Shown: positions 1 through 8,443, numbered from the stretch's first letter. The stretch: DNA of 64,000 nucleotides from AG2 sp036493735 (GCA_036493735.1 DASXPH010000148.1:62001-126000), one strand, 5' to 3'. Numbers and translations are program-made. Notes: a model not told the origin generated them from the letters alone.

Positions 1-130
1 GCGCAAAGGAGGGTCCGCCGCCCGCGACCGCGACATCACCATCCGAATCGGCGGCCGAGCTATTACGACAGGCCCCGGTGACGGCCGTCACCGTTAGGCA
101 AAGCACGATCCAGGAGCGAAGTCGAGTCAT
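1..130 (-). CDS. Putative lipoprotein, N-terminal fragment cut by the window edge
   Basis: Read on the minus strand from an ATG at 130, the frame stays open to base 1 (43 codons). It begins MTRLRSWIVLCLTVTAVTGA followed by Cys: a charged n-region, a hydrophobic core and a lipobox ending T-G-A-C. The next residues are Ser/Ala/Asp/Gly rich, as in the flexible linker after a lipidated cysteine. This points to an envelope lipoprotein; its function cannot be read because the rest lies outside the window. No clear Shine-Dalgarno precedes the ATG. One copy of the octamer CGTTAGGC (92-99) lies in the signal-peptide region. Confidence 0.55.
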   Translation of the reverse strand, partial: MTRLRSWIVLCLTVTAVTGACRNSSAADSDGDVAVAGGGPSFA

Positions 131-170
131 TCGTGAATCTTAGTGCAGGCGCCGTGCGCGGGGCGCGGCG

Positions 171-245
171 ACGGACGACGGACGAGCATCCCGAAATCCG
201 CGTCCCGAAACCCGCGTCCCGCAACCCGCATCCCGCAACCCGCTA
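171..245. repeat. Heptad element H1 (14-bp double-heptad array)
   Basis: Four tandem 14-bp units (190-203, 204-217, 218-231, 232-245) follow the pattern CCCGMAAYCCGCRT, that is pairs of 7-mers. Two GACGGAC heptads (171-184) form a short G-rich left arm. The array ends at 245, and its last three bases are the stop codon of the S9 peptidase gene. It lies between that gene's end and the lipoprotein start. This is one of thirteen heptad loci in the window. Confidence 0.8.
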
Positions 246-2402
246 TCGGTCCGCGGTCGCTGATGGCTTCTCCATGAGCCAATACGAGAACCACTGCCGC
301 AAGCGTCCGAGGCGATCGACGAGCAGCCAGGGCTCACCGGAGCGCGACAGCTCGTGCGTCGACCTTGGATAGCGCACCAGCTCGACAGGAACTCCCTGCT
401 TCTTGAGGGCTATGAACCAGAGCTCGGCGTTGCCGATCGGCGTGCGGAAATCATCCTCGGATTGCACGAGAAGCGTCGGGGTCTTCACGCGCGAGACATG
501 GCGAATCGGCGAGAGCGTGTCGTACATCGCGAAGTTGTCCCACGGCTTGCCGTAGAACTCGAATTCCGTGAGGCCCTGCGCGTCCGACGCTCCGTACCAG
601 TACGTCCACTCGCTGATCATCCGGTCCGCTTCGGCTGCCCTGAAACGATTGGTCTTCGTCTCGACCCAAGCGGTCATGAAGCCGCCATATGAGCCGCCGG
701 TCACGCCCATGCGCGTCGAGTCGACATCCGGGCGTTTCGCGGCGATGTCCACCGCCTTCATGAGATCTTGATAATCTTCCGCGCCCCACCGGCCGCGCGT
801 ACTGTATGTAAAGTCGGCACCGTAGCCGCTGGATCCGCGCGGATTCGTGAACAACACGAACATGCCCGCACCGGCGAGATTCTGGAACTCGTCGAACCAG
901 TTCTCGCCGTATGCCGAGTGCGGACCACCGTGGATGTAGAGTGCCAGCGGATATTTCTTGCCGGACTGGTAGCCATACGGCTTCATCAGCCATCCCTCGA
1001 TCTCCAATCCGCCGACGGAGGTGTACGTGAAGCGCTCCGCGTCCGACCAGGCGATCTCGGCGTTGACCTTGTCGTTGAACGACGTGAGTCTTTTCTCATC
1101 AGAGCCGTCGGCGTTGGCGACGAACAGCTCCGTCGGGTGCGTGAGATCGGTGGCGACGAACGCGACTCTCTTCCCTGCCGCATCGAAGCTCACGCCGTTG
1201 ATGCGTCGCCGGCCGCCGAGCACTTGCGTCATCTTCTTCGTCGCCGGATCGATCCGGAAGAGCGCACTGCTGCCGCCAACCGACGTCGTCATCGACAGGT
1301 TGCCATCCGGCAGCCATTCGATGTTCTCCGGCTCGTAGCGATACGCGCCGAGGACGTTCTCGGGCGTGCCTCCCCCCGTCGCGACAACGTACACCCGCGC
1401 GCTCTTCATCCGGCCCGGCCGTGCGATGAACGCGATGCGCTTGCTGTCGGGCGACCACACGACGTCGGACTCGGCGCCCATGAGCGTCGCGACCTTCCGC
1501 GGCGTTCCGCCCCCGATTGGAATCACATAGACATCCACATCATTGCGATCGATGTCGTCGCGTTTCCTGTCGTAAGGCAGCTGCGCGATCGAGTCGCGTT
1601 CCATCTCGACGACGGAGTCCGGGCGCAGCGACGCGTCGGCGACGAACGCCACCCATTGCCCGTCCGGCGAGACCGTCACGTTGCGATGCGAGTAGCGCGT
1701 GTCAGTCACGCGGCGCTTCGCTGTTCCGTCGAATGGTTGAGCCCAGATCTGCGCCGGACGCCAGCGACGTGCCTCACGAAGGCCCGGAAGAAAGCCCTGA
1801 TCGTTGGACTTGTAGCGCATGTCGTAGACGTGCCGTCCGTCGAATCGCGCCGGGTCCAGTGGCTTGGTGATCGCGCCATACGGCGGGCGCGCCATCGGCA
1901 GCATCTTCGCGTAGGGATCATCGTGGCGCTTGGCACTGTCAGTGGGCATCGAGTCCGCGTCACTCCAGACGGCGAGCTTGCCATCGGCGGTGATGGACGT
2001 GCCGCGCGGATAGTTGTCCTGCTGGAATGCCTCGCCCCCCGGCTGATCCATACGCAGCATCCATGTCGTGCCCTTGCCCCCCGAACGGGGAGAAGTGAAC
2101 AGCAGGAACTTGCCGTCGGGCGACCAGCGGGGGTTGCTGCTCTCCGTGCTCGGCGACGTGAAGCGCAGCGCTTCACCGCCGGCCGTGGGCACGACCCACA
2201 CCTCCCGATGGTACTTGTCGTCGCGCTCGTTGATCGTCTGGACGGTAAAGGCGACGCGAGCGCCGTCCGGCGACATGGCGGGCGCGCTCAACGTCGCGAG
2301 CCGATACCAGTCGTTAGGCGTGAACGCGCGCTTGGCCGGCGCCTGGGCGACCAGTGGCAGCGGGGTGAGGAGAGCGGCGATGAGCGCCGGCGACCGTCGC
2401 AT
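243..2402 (-). CDS. Exported S9 family prolyl oligopeptidase / acylaminoacyl-peptidase
   Basis: A serine peptidase of family S9 that cleaves short peptides, often at Pro or acylated N-termini. The ATG at 2402 is chosen because it starts a clear signal peptide (MRRSPALIAALLTPLPLVAQ) and has GGAG about ten bases upstream; an in-frame start at 2441 would put non-signal sequence in front. Residues about 25-450 are a WD40-like propeller with repeated SPDG motifs. The last 270 residues are the alpha/beta hydrolase domain with nucleophile motif G-G-S-Y-G-G (Ser about 571), an Asp near 650 in QSEDDF and His near 683 in STHELS. At 719 residues it is full length. It is monocistronic here, likely periplasmic, and its stop codon lies in repeat H1. 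The precise substrate cannot be inferred. Confidence 0.93.
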   Translation of the reverse strand: MRRSPALIAALLTPLPLVAQAPAKRAFTPNDWYRLATLSAPAMSPDGARVAFTVQTINERDDKYHREVWVVPTAGGEALRFTSPSTESSNPRWSPDGKFLLFTSPRSGGKGTTWMLRMDQPGGEAFQQDNYPRGTSITADGKLAVWSDADSMPTDSAKRHDDPYAKMLPMARPPYGAITKPLDPARFDGRHVYDMRYKSNDQGFLPGLREARRWRPAQIWAQPFDGTAKRRVTDTRYSHRNVTVSPDGQWVAFVADASLRPDSVVEMERDSIAQLPYDRKRDDIDRNDVDVYVIPIGGGTPRKVATLMGAESDVVWSPDSKRIAFIARPGRMKSARVYVVATGGGTPENVLGAYRYEPENIEWLPDGNLSMTTSVGGSSALFRIDPATKKMTQVLGGRRRINGVSFDAAGKRVAFVATDLTHPTELFVANADGSDEKRLTSFNDKVNAEIAWSDAERFTYTSVGGLEIEGWLMKPYGYQSGKKYPLALYIHGGPHSAYGENWFDEFQNLAGAGMFVLFTNPRGSSGYGADFTYSTRGRWGAEDYQDLMKAVDIAAKRPDVDSTRMGVTGGSYGGFMTAWVETKTNRFRAAEADRMISEWTYWYGASDAQGLTEFEFYGKPWDNFAMYDTLSPIRHVSRVKTPTLLVQSEDDFRTPIGNAELWFIALKKQGVPVELVRYPRSTHELSRSGEPWLLVDRLGRLRQWFSYWLMEKPSATADR

Positions 2403-2483
2403 GAGCGAGCTCCATGAAGTGTCAAGGCAGGTTGACGTCACGCTAGACCATAGCGAGCCACACCGATCCTGGCAAAACCCGAG

Positions 2484-2882
2484 TCACCGACGCAGGCACG
2501 CCACTGCGCTGATCTCGACAAGGATCCCACGCAAGTTGGCTCCGATCGCGGTACGGCTGGGGTATGGCGGCCGAAAGGTCTCCTTATAGATGTCGTTGAA
2601 CTTCCCCCAGTCATCGACGTCGGCGAGATAGGCCGTTACGGAAACAACGTCGTCGAGGGTGGCTCCGGCCGCGGCGAGCGCAACCTTCACGTTCGCCAGC
2701 GTCTGGCGCACCTGGCTCTCGATGTCGTCGCCGCCGAGGGCGCCCGTGCGCAGGTCGCGTGGGACCTGACCCGAGATGAAGACGAAGTCGCCCGCGCGCA
2801 CGGCTGGCGAGTAGGCCCCGGCGGGCTTCGGGACGTCGCCAGGAAGAAACGCCGGCTGCCAGGATCGCTGCGTATCGGCCAT
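2484..2882 (-). CDS. ridA: RidA family (YjgF/YER057c/UK114) enamine/imine deaminase
   Basis: RidA proteins hydrolyse reactive enamine/imine intermediates released by PLP enzymes. The 132-residue product from the ATG at 2882 (GAGAG upstream) has normal family length. It contains the hallmark stretches AYSPAVRAGDFVFISGQVP near residues 23-41, a VTAYLADVDDWGKFNDIY segment, and the C-terminal PSRTAIGANL with the conserved substrate-binding Arg. The frame runs further upstream, but that part only translates heptad element H2. The divergent neighbour at 3028 is a PLP-dependent amino-acid enzyme, which fits a role in clearing PLP-derived enamines, though shared regulation is inference. Confidence 0.93.
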   Translation of the reverse strand: MADTQRSWQPAFLPGDVPKPAGAYSPAVRAGDFVFISGQVPRDLRTGALGGDDIESQVRQTLANVKVALAAAGATLDDVVSVTAYLADVDDWGKFNDIYKETFRPPYPSRTAIGANLRGILVEISAVACLRR

Positions 2883-2917
2883 CGTGCACTCTCGCGAAGA
2901 AGGAAGTAGGATAGTAA

Positions 2918-3027
2918 CGGGTGAACGGAGGACGGTGATCGGTGAACCGTGAACTGAGTTACCGACCACCGACCACTGTTCACCACCGACCACTGATCAC
3001 CGTCCAACGATCACCGTCTACCGCCCC
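2918..3027. repeat. Heptad element H2 between divergent genes
   Basis: The stretch between ridA and the PLP enzyme is a fold-back of 7-bp-spaced units. The left part is G-rich (GGTGAAC, GGTGATC, GGTGAAC types). The right part is C-rich (ACCGACC, CACCGAC, CACTGAT, CACCGTC types). The right arm runs to within a few bases of the ATG at 3028. Any promoter for either divergent gene must lie in or beside the repeat; I see no clean -35/-10 pair. Confidence 0.75.
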
Positions 3028-4152
3028 ATGTCCTTTCCCGAGCTCGAAACGCCCGCTCCCATCGTCGACCTGGATCGACTCGAGCGCAATCTCGACCGCG
3101 CGGCTCGTTATGCAGCCGAGCATCGGATTGGCTTGCGGCCGCACATCAAGACGCACAAGTCGCCTCGATTGGGCGCCGAGCAGATGAAGCGCGGCGCCGT
3201 CGGCCTCACGTGCGCGACACCGTTCGAGGCCGAGGTGATGAGCGAGGTCGCCGACGATCTCCTGCTCGCGTATCCGCCGGTCGGGGCGCTGCGCGCGAGA
3301 CGCGTCGCCAATCTTCCCGAGCACGTCCGGGTCACCGTCGCACTCGACTCCCCGACCGCCGTCGACGATCTCGCCGCCGCGGCGCGCGCCGCCGATCGCG
3401 AGATTCACGTGTTCGTCGAGCTCGACCTCGGTATGCATCGCGTTGGACTTCCGGTGGTGGACGACGCGATCGCGCTCGCGCGCCGCATTCGCGATTCGGC
3501 GCCGCTCGCCTTCGGCGGGATTGCGTTCTATCCCGGGCACATTCGCGAGGGCGTGGACTCGCAGGACTCGAAGCTCGATCAGCTACGGAGTGGCCTCACC
3601 GACGCGCTGTCACGCTTCGATCGGGCGGGGCTGACTCCGCACGCGGTGAGTGGCGGCTCGACCCCGACGATGTGGCGCACACACGAGCTGCCGGGCGTCA
3701 CCGAGTTTCGTCCTGGCACGTATATCTTCAACGATCGCACGACGGCGGAGATCGGGGCGTGCGCCTGGGAGGATTGCGCGCTCACCGTGCTCGCGACGGT
3801 CGTGAGCACGGCCGTTCCAGGACAGGCGGTGATCGACACGGGCAGCAAGGCGTTAGGCAGAGAGCCGCTGCGGGGCACTGGCGCCGACGACGGCTTCGGC
3901 TCGGTGCTGGAGCATCCAGAAGTCATCGTCAAGGGGATGTCGGAAGAGCACGGCATCCTCGACTTGAGCCGATCGAGCTGGCGGCCCGTCGTCGGTGAGC
4001 GCGTGCGGGTGATTCCGAATCACGTGTGCATCGTGGTGCACCTGAACGATGTCGTATTCGGCGTGCGCGGCGAGTCGGTGGAGACGAGTTGGCCCGTGAC
4101 AGCGAGAGGGAGAGGTTACGGGGCGCCTTTGATGGTCGCGGGTAAAGGGTAG
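3028..4152 (+). CDS. PLP-dependent D-threonine aldolase / D-serine dehydratase family enzyme
   Basis: The 374-residue product matches the alanine-racemase-fold family of low-specificity D-threonine aldolase and eukaryotic-type D-serine dehydratase. The N-terminal motif R-P-H-I-K-T-H-K (residues 37-44) carries the PLP lysine. GGSTPT near 211 and RPGTYIFND near 230 belong to the PLP phosphate and barrel region. The late IPNHVC (His332, Cys334) is the divalent-metal site of the family. Expected chemistry is retro-aldol cleavage of D-beta-hydroxy amino acids or dehydration of D-serine; the sequence does not settle which. The enzyme is cytoplasmic. One octamer copy (3851) forces a rare TTA codon in the frame. 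Confidence 0.88.
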   Translation: MSFPELETPAPIVDLDRLERNLDRAARYAAEHRIGLRPHIKTHKSPRLGAEQMKRGAVGLTCATPFEAEVMSEVADDLLLAYPPVGALRARRVANLPEHVRVTVALDSPTAVDDLAAAARAADREIHVFVELDLGMHRVGLPVVDDAIALARRIRDSAPLAFGGIAFYPGHIREGVDSQDSKLDQLRSGLTDALSRFDRAGLTPHAVSGGSTPTMWRTHELPGVTEFRPGTYIFNDRTTAEIGACAWEDCALTVLATVVSTAVPGQAVIDTGSKALGREPLRGTGADDGFGSVLEHPEVIVKGMSEEHGILDLSRSSWRPVVGERVRVIPNHVCIVVHLNDVVFGVRGESVETSWPVTARGRGYGAPLMVAGKG

Positions 4153-4159
4153 AGAGGCG

Positions 4160-4302
4160 CGGGGAGCGGGGGGCGGGGGGCGGGGGGCGGGGGGCGGGGC
4201 GAAAAAGTAATAGGCCGACGGTGAAGCCGTCGGCCTTGTTCCTTATCACCCTCTACCCTCTACCCTCTACCCTCAACCAGCTACCAGCTACCAGCTACCT
4301 CT
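4160..4302. repeat. Heptad element H3 with central terminator hairpin
   Basis: The left arm is CGGGGAG followed by four CGGGGGG heptads (4160 to about 4200). The right arm is eight consecutive heptads of form YACCNNC: CACCCTC, three TACCCTC, AACCAGC, two TACCAGC and TACCTCT (4247-4302). Between them is the hairpin at 4212-4236. The element separates two convergent genes. Its CTA at 4288-4290 is the stop codon of the minus-strand gene, so that gene's last codons are made of repeat. Confidence 0.85.
4212..4236. terminator. Bidirectional intrinsic terminator hairpin
   Basis: Arms AGGCCGACGG and CCGTCGGCCT pair perfectly over 10 bp around the loop TGAAG. A-rich sequence lies on the left and T-containing sequence on the right, so either strand gives a stem followed by a U-containing tract. 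It lies between convergent genes. Nearly the same stem recurs at 46897-46920 and 53468-53490. Confidence 0.75.
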
Positions 4303-4734
4303 GGCGTCCGCGGATGGCACGTCGATTCGGCCTAACGAGCCACTCCGACGCGTGCCGTCCGAGCGATGCGTCGAGCGGTGGCGGGATGGCGTCGGCGGCG
4401 CGTCGTCGCCGAAGAGGAGCACGACGTCTGACGGCAGCGCGGCACGTGTGACGCGTCCGCATAACGGCGTATCAAGCCCTGCCCGCTCGGCTGCCGCGAC
4501 CGCACCGGCGCTCGCGAACAGATAACACCCATCACGCGTCGAGTTGCGGCTTCGCTCCGGAACATGAAACCAGACGACGGCGCGCTCGTCCGCGGTCGCG
4601 GAGCTACCCGGTCGAGCAACGATGTGCGGTACCAGCACGTGGCAATATTCCACCGCCTGCGCGACGCTTTCGAAGTAGAGCGCCTGATACACGCCGACCG
4701 TCAGCGTCATCTCCACATTCAACCGTTCCGCCAT
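4288..4734 (-). CDS. Hypothetical protein (148 aa)
   Basis: I do not recognise this gene. From the ATG at 4734 (MAERLNVEMTLTVGVYQ) the N-terminal two thirds look like a folded soluble alpha/beta protein with no signal peptide or membrane segment. The last 35 residues are Arg/Ser/His/Asp rich and low in complexity, and the stop codon lies in heptad element H3, so the tail has probably grown into the repeat. A longer reading from 4821 is possible but would translate the AT-richer divergent promoter region. No good Shine-Dalgarno is visible. Confidence 0.5.
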   Translation of the reverse strand: MAERLNVEMTLTVGVYQALYFESVAQAVEYCHVLVPHIVARPGSSATADERAVVWFHVPERSRNSTRDGCYLFASAGAVAAAERAGLDTPLCGRVTRAALPSDVVLLFGDDAPPTPSRHRSTHRSDGTRRSGSLGRIDVPSADARGSW

Positions 4735-4899
4735 AATTCGATTTATAACAAAGCCTCGTCTCCAGAACCAGTCGCGCCATGATCTCATTACCAAGCAGGA
4801 CTGGAGAGATCTCACAAGCAATGCCTCATTGAGACGCGCACATTCTCTTATATGTGAGAAACGTCACGATGTGCATCGTGTAGATTCTTGGTAACAGCA
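4735..4899. promoter_or_regulatory. Divergent promoter region with palindromes
   Basis: This 165-bp gap is noticeably AT-richer than its surroundings. On the plus strand TTGAGA (4829-4834) and TATGTG (4851-4856), 16 bp apart, are a possible -35/-10 pair for the CPXCG gene. Inverted repeats include GAGATCTC (4806-4813), TTCTC/GAGAA (4843-4847 and 4856-4860) and the 16-bp palindrome at 4865-4880. Confidence 0.45.
4865..4880. promoter_or_regulatory. 16-bp perfect palindrome, candidate operator
   Basis: CACGATG and CATCGTG are exact reverse complements separated by TG. The site lies 19 bp before the ATG of the CPXCG gene and just after its candidate -10, where a dimeric repressor would act. No regulator gene is adjacent. 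Confidence 0.45.
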
Positions 4900-5154
4900 A
4901 TGAGAGCGAGCTCTCCCGTGATCGATTTCTTCGACGACCTCGACGACGAATTCCCGCTCGGCGATGGGACAGCCGACACGGACGGGGCTGTCATCTGTCC
5001 CTACTGCGGCGAGCAGAACCTGATCACGCTCGATCCCGGTAGCGGTGAAGAGCAGGACTACGTCGAAGATTGTCAGGTCTGTTGTCAGCCCTGGCGCGTC
5101 CACGTGCATTACGACGCGCAGGGCGCGGCGTCAGTGCGCGTCGACCCTGAATAA
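4900..5154 (+). CDS. CPXCG motif-containing cysteine-rich protein
   Basis: The product is a small soluble protein (84 aa from the ATG at 4900) with I-C-P-Y-C-G near residue 32 and D-C-Q-V-C-C-Q-P near 60. The pair of CxxC knuckles is expected to bind one zinc. The stretch between them (ITLDPGSGEEQDYVEDC) is typical of the family often annotated as CPXCG cysteine-rich protein, whose function is unknown. The N-terminus is very acidic (FFDDLDDEF). A TTG at 4888 or a GTG at 4918 could also start it; no strong Shine-Dalgarno decides. Confidence 0.8.
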   Translation: MRASSPVIDFFDDLDDEFPLGDGTADTDGAVICPYCGEQNLITLDPGSGEEQDYVEDCQVCCQPWRVHVHYDAQGAASVRVDPE

Positions 5155-5213
5155 ACGCGGAGGACGCGGTGTGCGCGAAGGCCGCGGAGGGCCGCTCTAA
5201 CCCATGGCAGGGA

Positions 5214-5600
5214 TCAATGTGCCGTCGGGCGCAGCATTAGATCCAACGCCAGCCAGAGCGCTTTTGTCGTGGGATACAGCACAATGGGCGTGAGCACCGC
5301 GAGCACCACCGTGATCGCCGTGAGAAGGTCCCACCGCGGTGAAGGCCACGTCGCGATGAGCGCGACGACGAATACGATCAGCGGCAGGAGCTCCGCCGCG
5401 ACGAAGTTCAGCAGAAACGCACCATAGAAGTAGTCGCTCTCGCCACGATCGAGCGCCAGTCCACAAACCGGACATTCGGCACGCATGCGCATGAAGCCGA
5501 GCCAGACGTCCGGACTGCCACATCGCGGACAACGGCGCCGAATCGCTCGCCAGACGAGACGCCACCGCTCGTGCGACGGAGCACCCTCACGCTCCGTCAT
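5214..5600 (-). CDS. DUF983 family zinc-ribbon membrane protein
   Basis: This 128-residue protein has two N-terminal CxxC pairs (CPRCG near residue 24, CPVCG near 44) followed by two hydrophobic helices (about 58-82 and 90-112). That is the layout of DUF983: a small cytoplasmic zinc ribbon attached to a membrane hairpin. Its function is unknown. Its ATG at 5600 directly follows the stop codon of the MFS gene with no spacer, so it is very likely translated by coupling as the last gene of the tetR-tolC-hlyD-MFS operon. Confidence 0.85.
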   Translation of the reverse strand: MTEREGAPSHERWRLVWRAIRRRCPRCGSPDVWLGFMRMRAECPVCGLALDRGESDYFYGAFLLNFVAAELLPLIVFVVALIATWPSPRWDLLTAITVVLAVLTPIVLYPTTKALWLALDLMLRPTAH

Positions 5601-7184
5601 CTAGTGCACCGGGCCCATGGCACCCCGGCCCTTGCCGGTGCGGAAGAGAAAGAGCAGCGGCAGCGCGCCGAGCAGGATGATGCCGCTCAACAAGTAGATC
5701 CTCGAGAACGCGAGCACGCTCGCCTGCGCCTGGATCTGTCGGTCGAGCACCATCAGCGCCTGTTGGCGCGCCACGCCCGGGCTCGTGCCGGCGCCGGCAA
5801 GAGCGTGCGTGATCTGATCGAGCCTGCCTAACGACAACGGGTCCATCGTTGTCACATGCTCGGTGAGCAGCTGCTTCGACTGCGTCGTGAAGCGCGTGAG
5901 CAGCGTCGCCATCACCGCGATGCCGAGCGAGCCGCCGAGCTGTCGCGTGAGGTTGAACATGCCCGTGCCCTGCGCCAGCTCGCGCGTTCGCAGCTCGGCC
6001 ATCGAGGCGTTGGTGAGCGGCACGAAGATCAATCCAAGACCGACGCCGCGCAGCAGCAACGGCCAGAACGTCTCATCGGGGCCACTAACCAGCGTCATTC
6101 GCGACAACAGCAACATGGATCCGAAGAACAACACCGCCCCGATGGCGACAGTGGCGCGGGCATCGAGCCGGTTGGCGTTTCGTCCGACGAACGCCATCGT
6201 CACCGCCGACGCGATCGCGCCCGGCAGGATCACGAGTCCGGTCTGATTTGCCGTGAGGCCGTGCAGGCTTTGCAGGAATATCGGCAGCACGAAGATCGAG
6301 CCAAAGAGCGCCATGCCGAGCACCGCGGCGATGCTCACCCCGGCGGCGAGCTGTCGGCTCTTCAGGACGCGGAAGTTGATAACCGGCTCCTTGGCCGTCA
6401 GCTCGCGCCAGATCAAGAGCACGAACGAGACGGCGGAGGTCACCGCCAGTGCCGTCACGAATCGCGACTCGAACCAGTCGTACCGTTCACCACGCTCGAG
6501 CATCCACTGCAAGGAGCCGACGGCGAGCGACAACAAGGCAATGCCCTGCCAGTCAATCGTCTCGGCGCGCTCCTGATGCGCGGCATCCTTGACGTATATC
6601 ACGGTCATGATCGCCGCGAGAATGCCGAGCGGGATATTGATGTAGAAGATCCACGGCCAATCGTAGTTGTCGACGATCCAACCACCTAACGTGGGTCCGA
6701 TCGTCGGGCCGACCATGACGCCGACGCCGAACATGGCCTGGCCGATTCCGATCTCGTGCGGCGGGAATGTTTCGAACAGCGTCGTCTGAGCCGTGGACAG
6801 CAGCGCGCCGCCGCCGATCCCCTGCACCACACGCCAGAAGACGAGCAGCCCTAACGAGTGCGCCGAGCCGCAGAAGAACGACGCGGCGACGAAGAGGAGG
6901 ATCGAGCCGGTGAAATACCGCTTGCGGCCGAAGTACGCCGATAGCCAACCGGAGATCGGAATGACGATGACGTTGGCGATGATGTAGCCCGTGGAGACCC
7001 ACGAGATCTCGTCGAGCGTCGCGCCGAGATTCCCCATCATGTGCGGAATGGCGACGTTCACGATCGACGTATCGATCAGCTCGAGCACCGCCGCCATCGT
7101 CACGGCGATGGCGATGAGATACTTGTAGCGGTAGCGGTCCGCCGCCTCGACGGCGTGGTCCGCGGTGATCGTGAGAGTGCTCAT
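5601..7184 (-). CDS. DHA2 family MFS drug efflux permease (EmrB/QacA type)
   Basis: A 527-residue inner-membrane antiporter with about 14 predicted membrane segments. Family marks are LELIDTSIVNVAIPHM in TM1, ISWVSTGYIIANVIVIPISGWLS in TM2, GRKRYF in the first cytoplasmic loop (motif A), and the motif C-like GVGVMVGPTIGPTLGGWI in TM5. Together with the HlyD and TolC proteins upstream it should form an EmrAB-TolC-like tripartite pump driven by proton exchange. The substrate is unknown. The hlyD stop is separated from this ATG by 83 bp holding heptad element H4. Confidence 0.92.
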   Translation of the reverse strand: MSTLTITADHAVEAADRYRYKYLIAIAVTMAAVLELIDTSIVNVAIPHMMGNLGATLDEISWVSTGYIIANVIVIPISGWLSAYFGRKRYFTGSILLFVAASFFCGSAHSLGLLVFWRVVQGIGGGALLSTAQTTLFETFPPHEIGIGQAMFGVGVMVGPTIGPTLGGWIVDNYDWPWIFYINIPLGILAAIMTVIYVKDAAHQERAETIDWQGIALLSLAVGSLQWMLERGERYDWFESRFVTALAVTSAVSFVLLIWRELTAKEPVINFRVLKSRQLAAGVSIAAVLGMALFGSIFVLPIFLQSLHGLTANQTGLVILPGAIASAVTMAFVGRNANRLDARATVAIGAVLFFGSMLLLSRMTLVSGPDETFWPLLLRGVGLGLIFVPLTNASMAELRTRELAQGTGMFNLTRQLGGSLGIAVMATLLTRFTTQSKQLLTEHVTTMDPLSLGRLDQITHALAGAGTSPGVARQQALMVLDRQIQAQASVLAFSRIYLLSGIILLGALPLLFLFRTGKGRGAMGPVH

Positions 7185-7196
7185 GTTCGTGAAGGG

Positions 7197-7284
7197 ACTA
7201 GGGTCTAGGGATTAGGGGCTAGGGCCAGCGACGACCATTTCTGCGCTTGGCCCTAGCCCTAGCTCTCTTAGCCCCTAGCCCCTT
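7197..7284. repeat. Heptad element H4 inside the efflux operon
   Basis: Left arm heptads are CTAGGGT, CTAGGGA, TTAGGGG and CTAGGGC (about 7198-7225). The right arm repeats CCCTAG units to 7283. GGCTAGGGCCA and its near-complement TTGGCCCTAGCC form a strong fold-back. The element lies between hlyD and the MFS gene, and the hlyD stop codon (7268-7270) and last residues are encoded by it. It could attenuate transcription of the two downstream genes. Confidence 0.75.
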
Positions 7285-8413
7285 TGTTCGTCGTTGGGCA
7301 GCTCTTCGTGTCCACGTGCGCGTTCACGGACATGCCGGGACGCAGTGGACGGTCGGGGCCGAGGTCTTTCGTGATGCGAATGCGAACGGGCACGCGCTGC
7401 ACGACCTTCGTGAAATTCCCCGTCGCGTTGTCCGGCGGAAGCAAGGCGAACTTCGATCCCGTTGCCGCGGCGAGGCTTTCCACGACGCCATCCGCGCTCG
7501 CACCGCCGTACGCGTCGACGTCGATCACCACTGGTTGACCGACGCAGAGGTCGGCGAGCTGCGTCTCCTTCATGTTCGCGGTGACGAACACGCCGGTGTC
7601 GGCGACCATCGTGAGCAGCGGCTGGCCAACCTGAACGAGCTGGCCGACCTCAACCTGTTTGCGCGAGACGATGCCGGGCGCGGGCGCCCCCACGCGCGTG
7701 TACTCGAGCTGAAGCTGCGCGTTGTCGCGCGCCGCGCGCGCCGCCTGCAGACGCGCCTCGGCGAGTCGCACGCCGGCTTCCGCATTCGTGACCGACGCGC
7801 CGGCCGCAGCCGATTGACGCTCGAGCGCCGCGACGTTGGCGTCGGCGGTCTGCGCCGCCGCTTGCGCCGCATCGAGTTGCAGCTTCGAAACGATCTGCTG
7901 CGCGGCGAGCTGGCGGTATCGCTCCAGATCCTGATGCGCCTTCTGGGCGTTGGCGCGCGCCGCATCGATCTGCGCCCCTAACGCGGCATGCTGACTCGAC
8001 GCCGTCGCCACCTGGGCTTCGGCCTGACCCGTCGCGCCGCCGCTGCCCGCGGTCGCCTGCGCGGCGGCGAGATCGGCCTGCGCCTGCGCGAGGCGAACCT
8101 GGTACTCGCTCGGGTCGATGAGCACGAGCATCGAGTCGGCTTTGACGTGCGAGTTGTCCTGCACCGTCACCTTCTGCACGTAGCCGCTGACCTTGGCGAG
8201 GACGGGAATGAGGTGTCCGTCGACGGCGGCATCATCGGTCGACTCGTGCGCTCGGCTGTAGCTCCATTGCTTGAACGCCCAGACGAGCGCGATGAGCACG
8301 AGCACGGCCACGATCGGGAGAATGAAGCGCCGTCGCGACGGCGGCGCGGGTTCCTGGTTTTCGACGGGACGAATCTGCTTTTCGGAAACGTCCTGTTGCA
8401 TCGCGGTAGCCAT
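7268..8413 (-). CDS. HlyD/EmrA family membrane fusion protein
   Basis: This 381-residue periplasmic adaptor links the MFS pump to TolC. It has a short cytoplasmic N-terminus, one membrane anchor (about 31-48, ILPIVAVLVLIALVWAF), then ESTDDAAVDGHLIPV, the usual start of the EmrA beta-barrel/lipoyl region. A long Ala/Gln-rich coiled-coil hairpin (about 105-225) follows, then the second lipoyl half (GIVSRKQVEVGQLVQVGQPL) and a beta-barrel. The C-terminal residues NKGARG are read from repeat H4. The ATG at 8413 follows the tolC stop by 30 bp, a gap that holds one CGTTAGG motif (8421). Confidence 0.92.
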   Translation of the reverse strand: MATAMQQDVSEKQIRPVENQEPAPPSRRRFILPIVAVLVLIALVWAFKQWSYSRAHESTDDAAVDGHLIPVLAKVSGYVQKVTVQDNSHVKADSMLVLIDPSEYQVRLAQAQADLAAAQATAGSGGATGQAEAQVATASSQHAALGAQIDAARANAQKAHQDLERYRQLAAQQIVSKLQLDAAQAAAQTADANVAALERQSAAAGASVTNAEAGVRLAEARLQAARAARDNAQLQLEYTRVGAPAPGIVSRKQVEVGQLVQVGQPLLTMVADTGVFVTANMKETQLADLCVGQPVVIDVDAYGGASADGVVESLAAATGSKFALLPPDNATGNFTKVVQRVPVRIRITKDLGPDRPLRPGMSVNAHVDTKSCPTTNKGARG

Positions 8414-8443
8414 GGGGGATCGTTAGGTTGAGCGTCTTGGAAT

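Noticed and set aside
768..2417. Long open frame on the plus strand opposite the S9 peptidase
   Set aside because: The minus strand encodes a full S9 protein with signal peptide and catalytic residues; the opposite frame is Arg/His-rich and has no family match, as is usual in high-GC DNA.
7198..7284. Telomere-like TTAGGG/CCCTAG repeats
   Set aside because: Only single TTAGGG units appear in a 7-bp series between operon genes; there is no replicon end and the pattern fits the other heptad elements.
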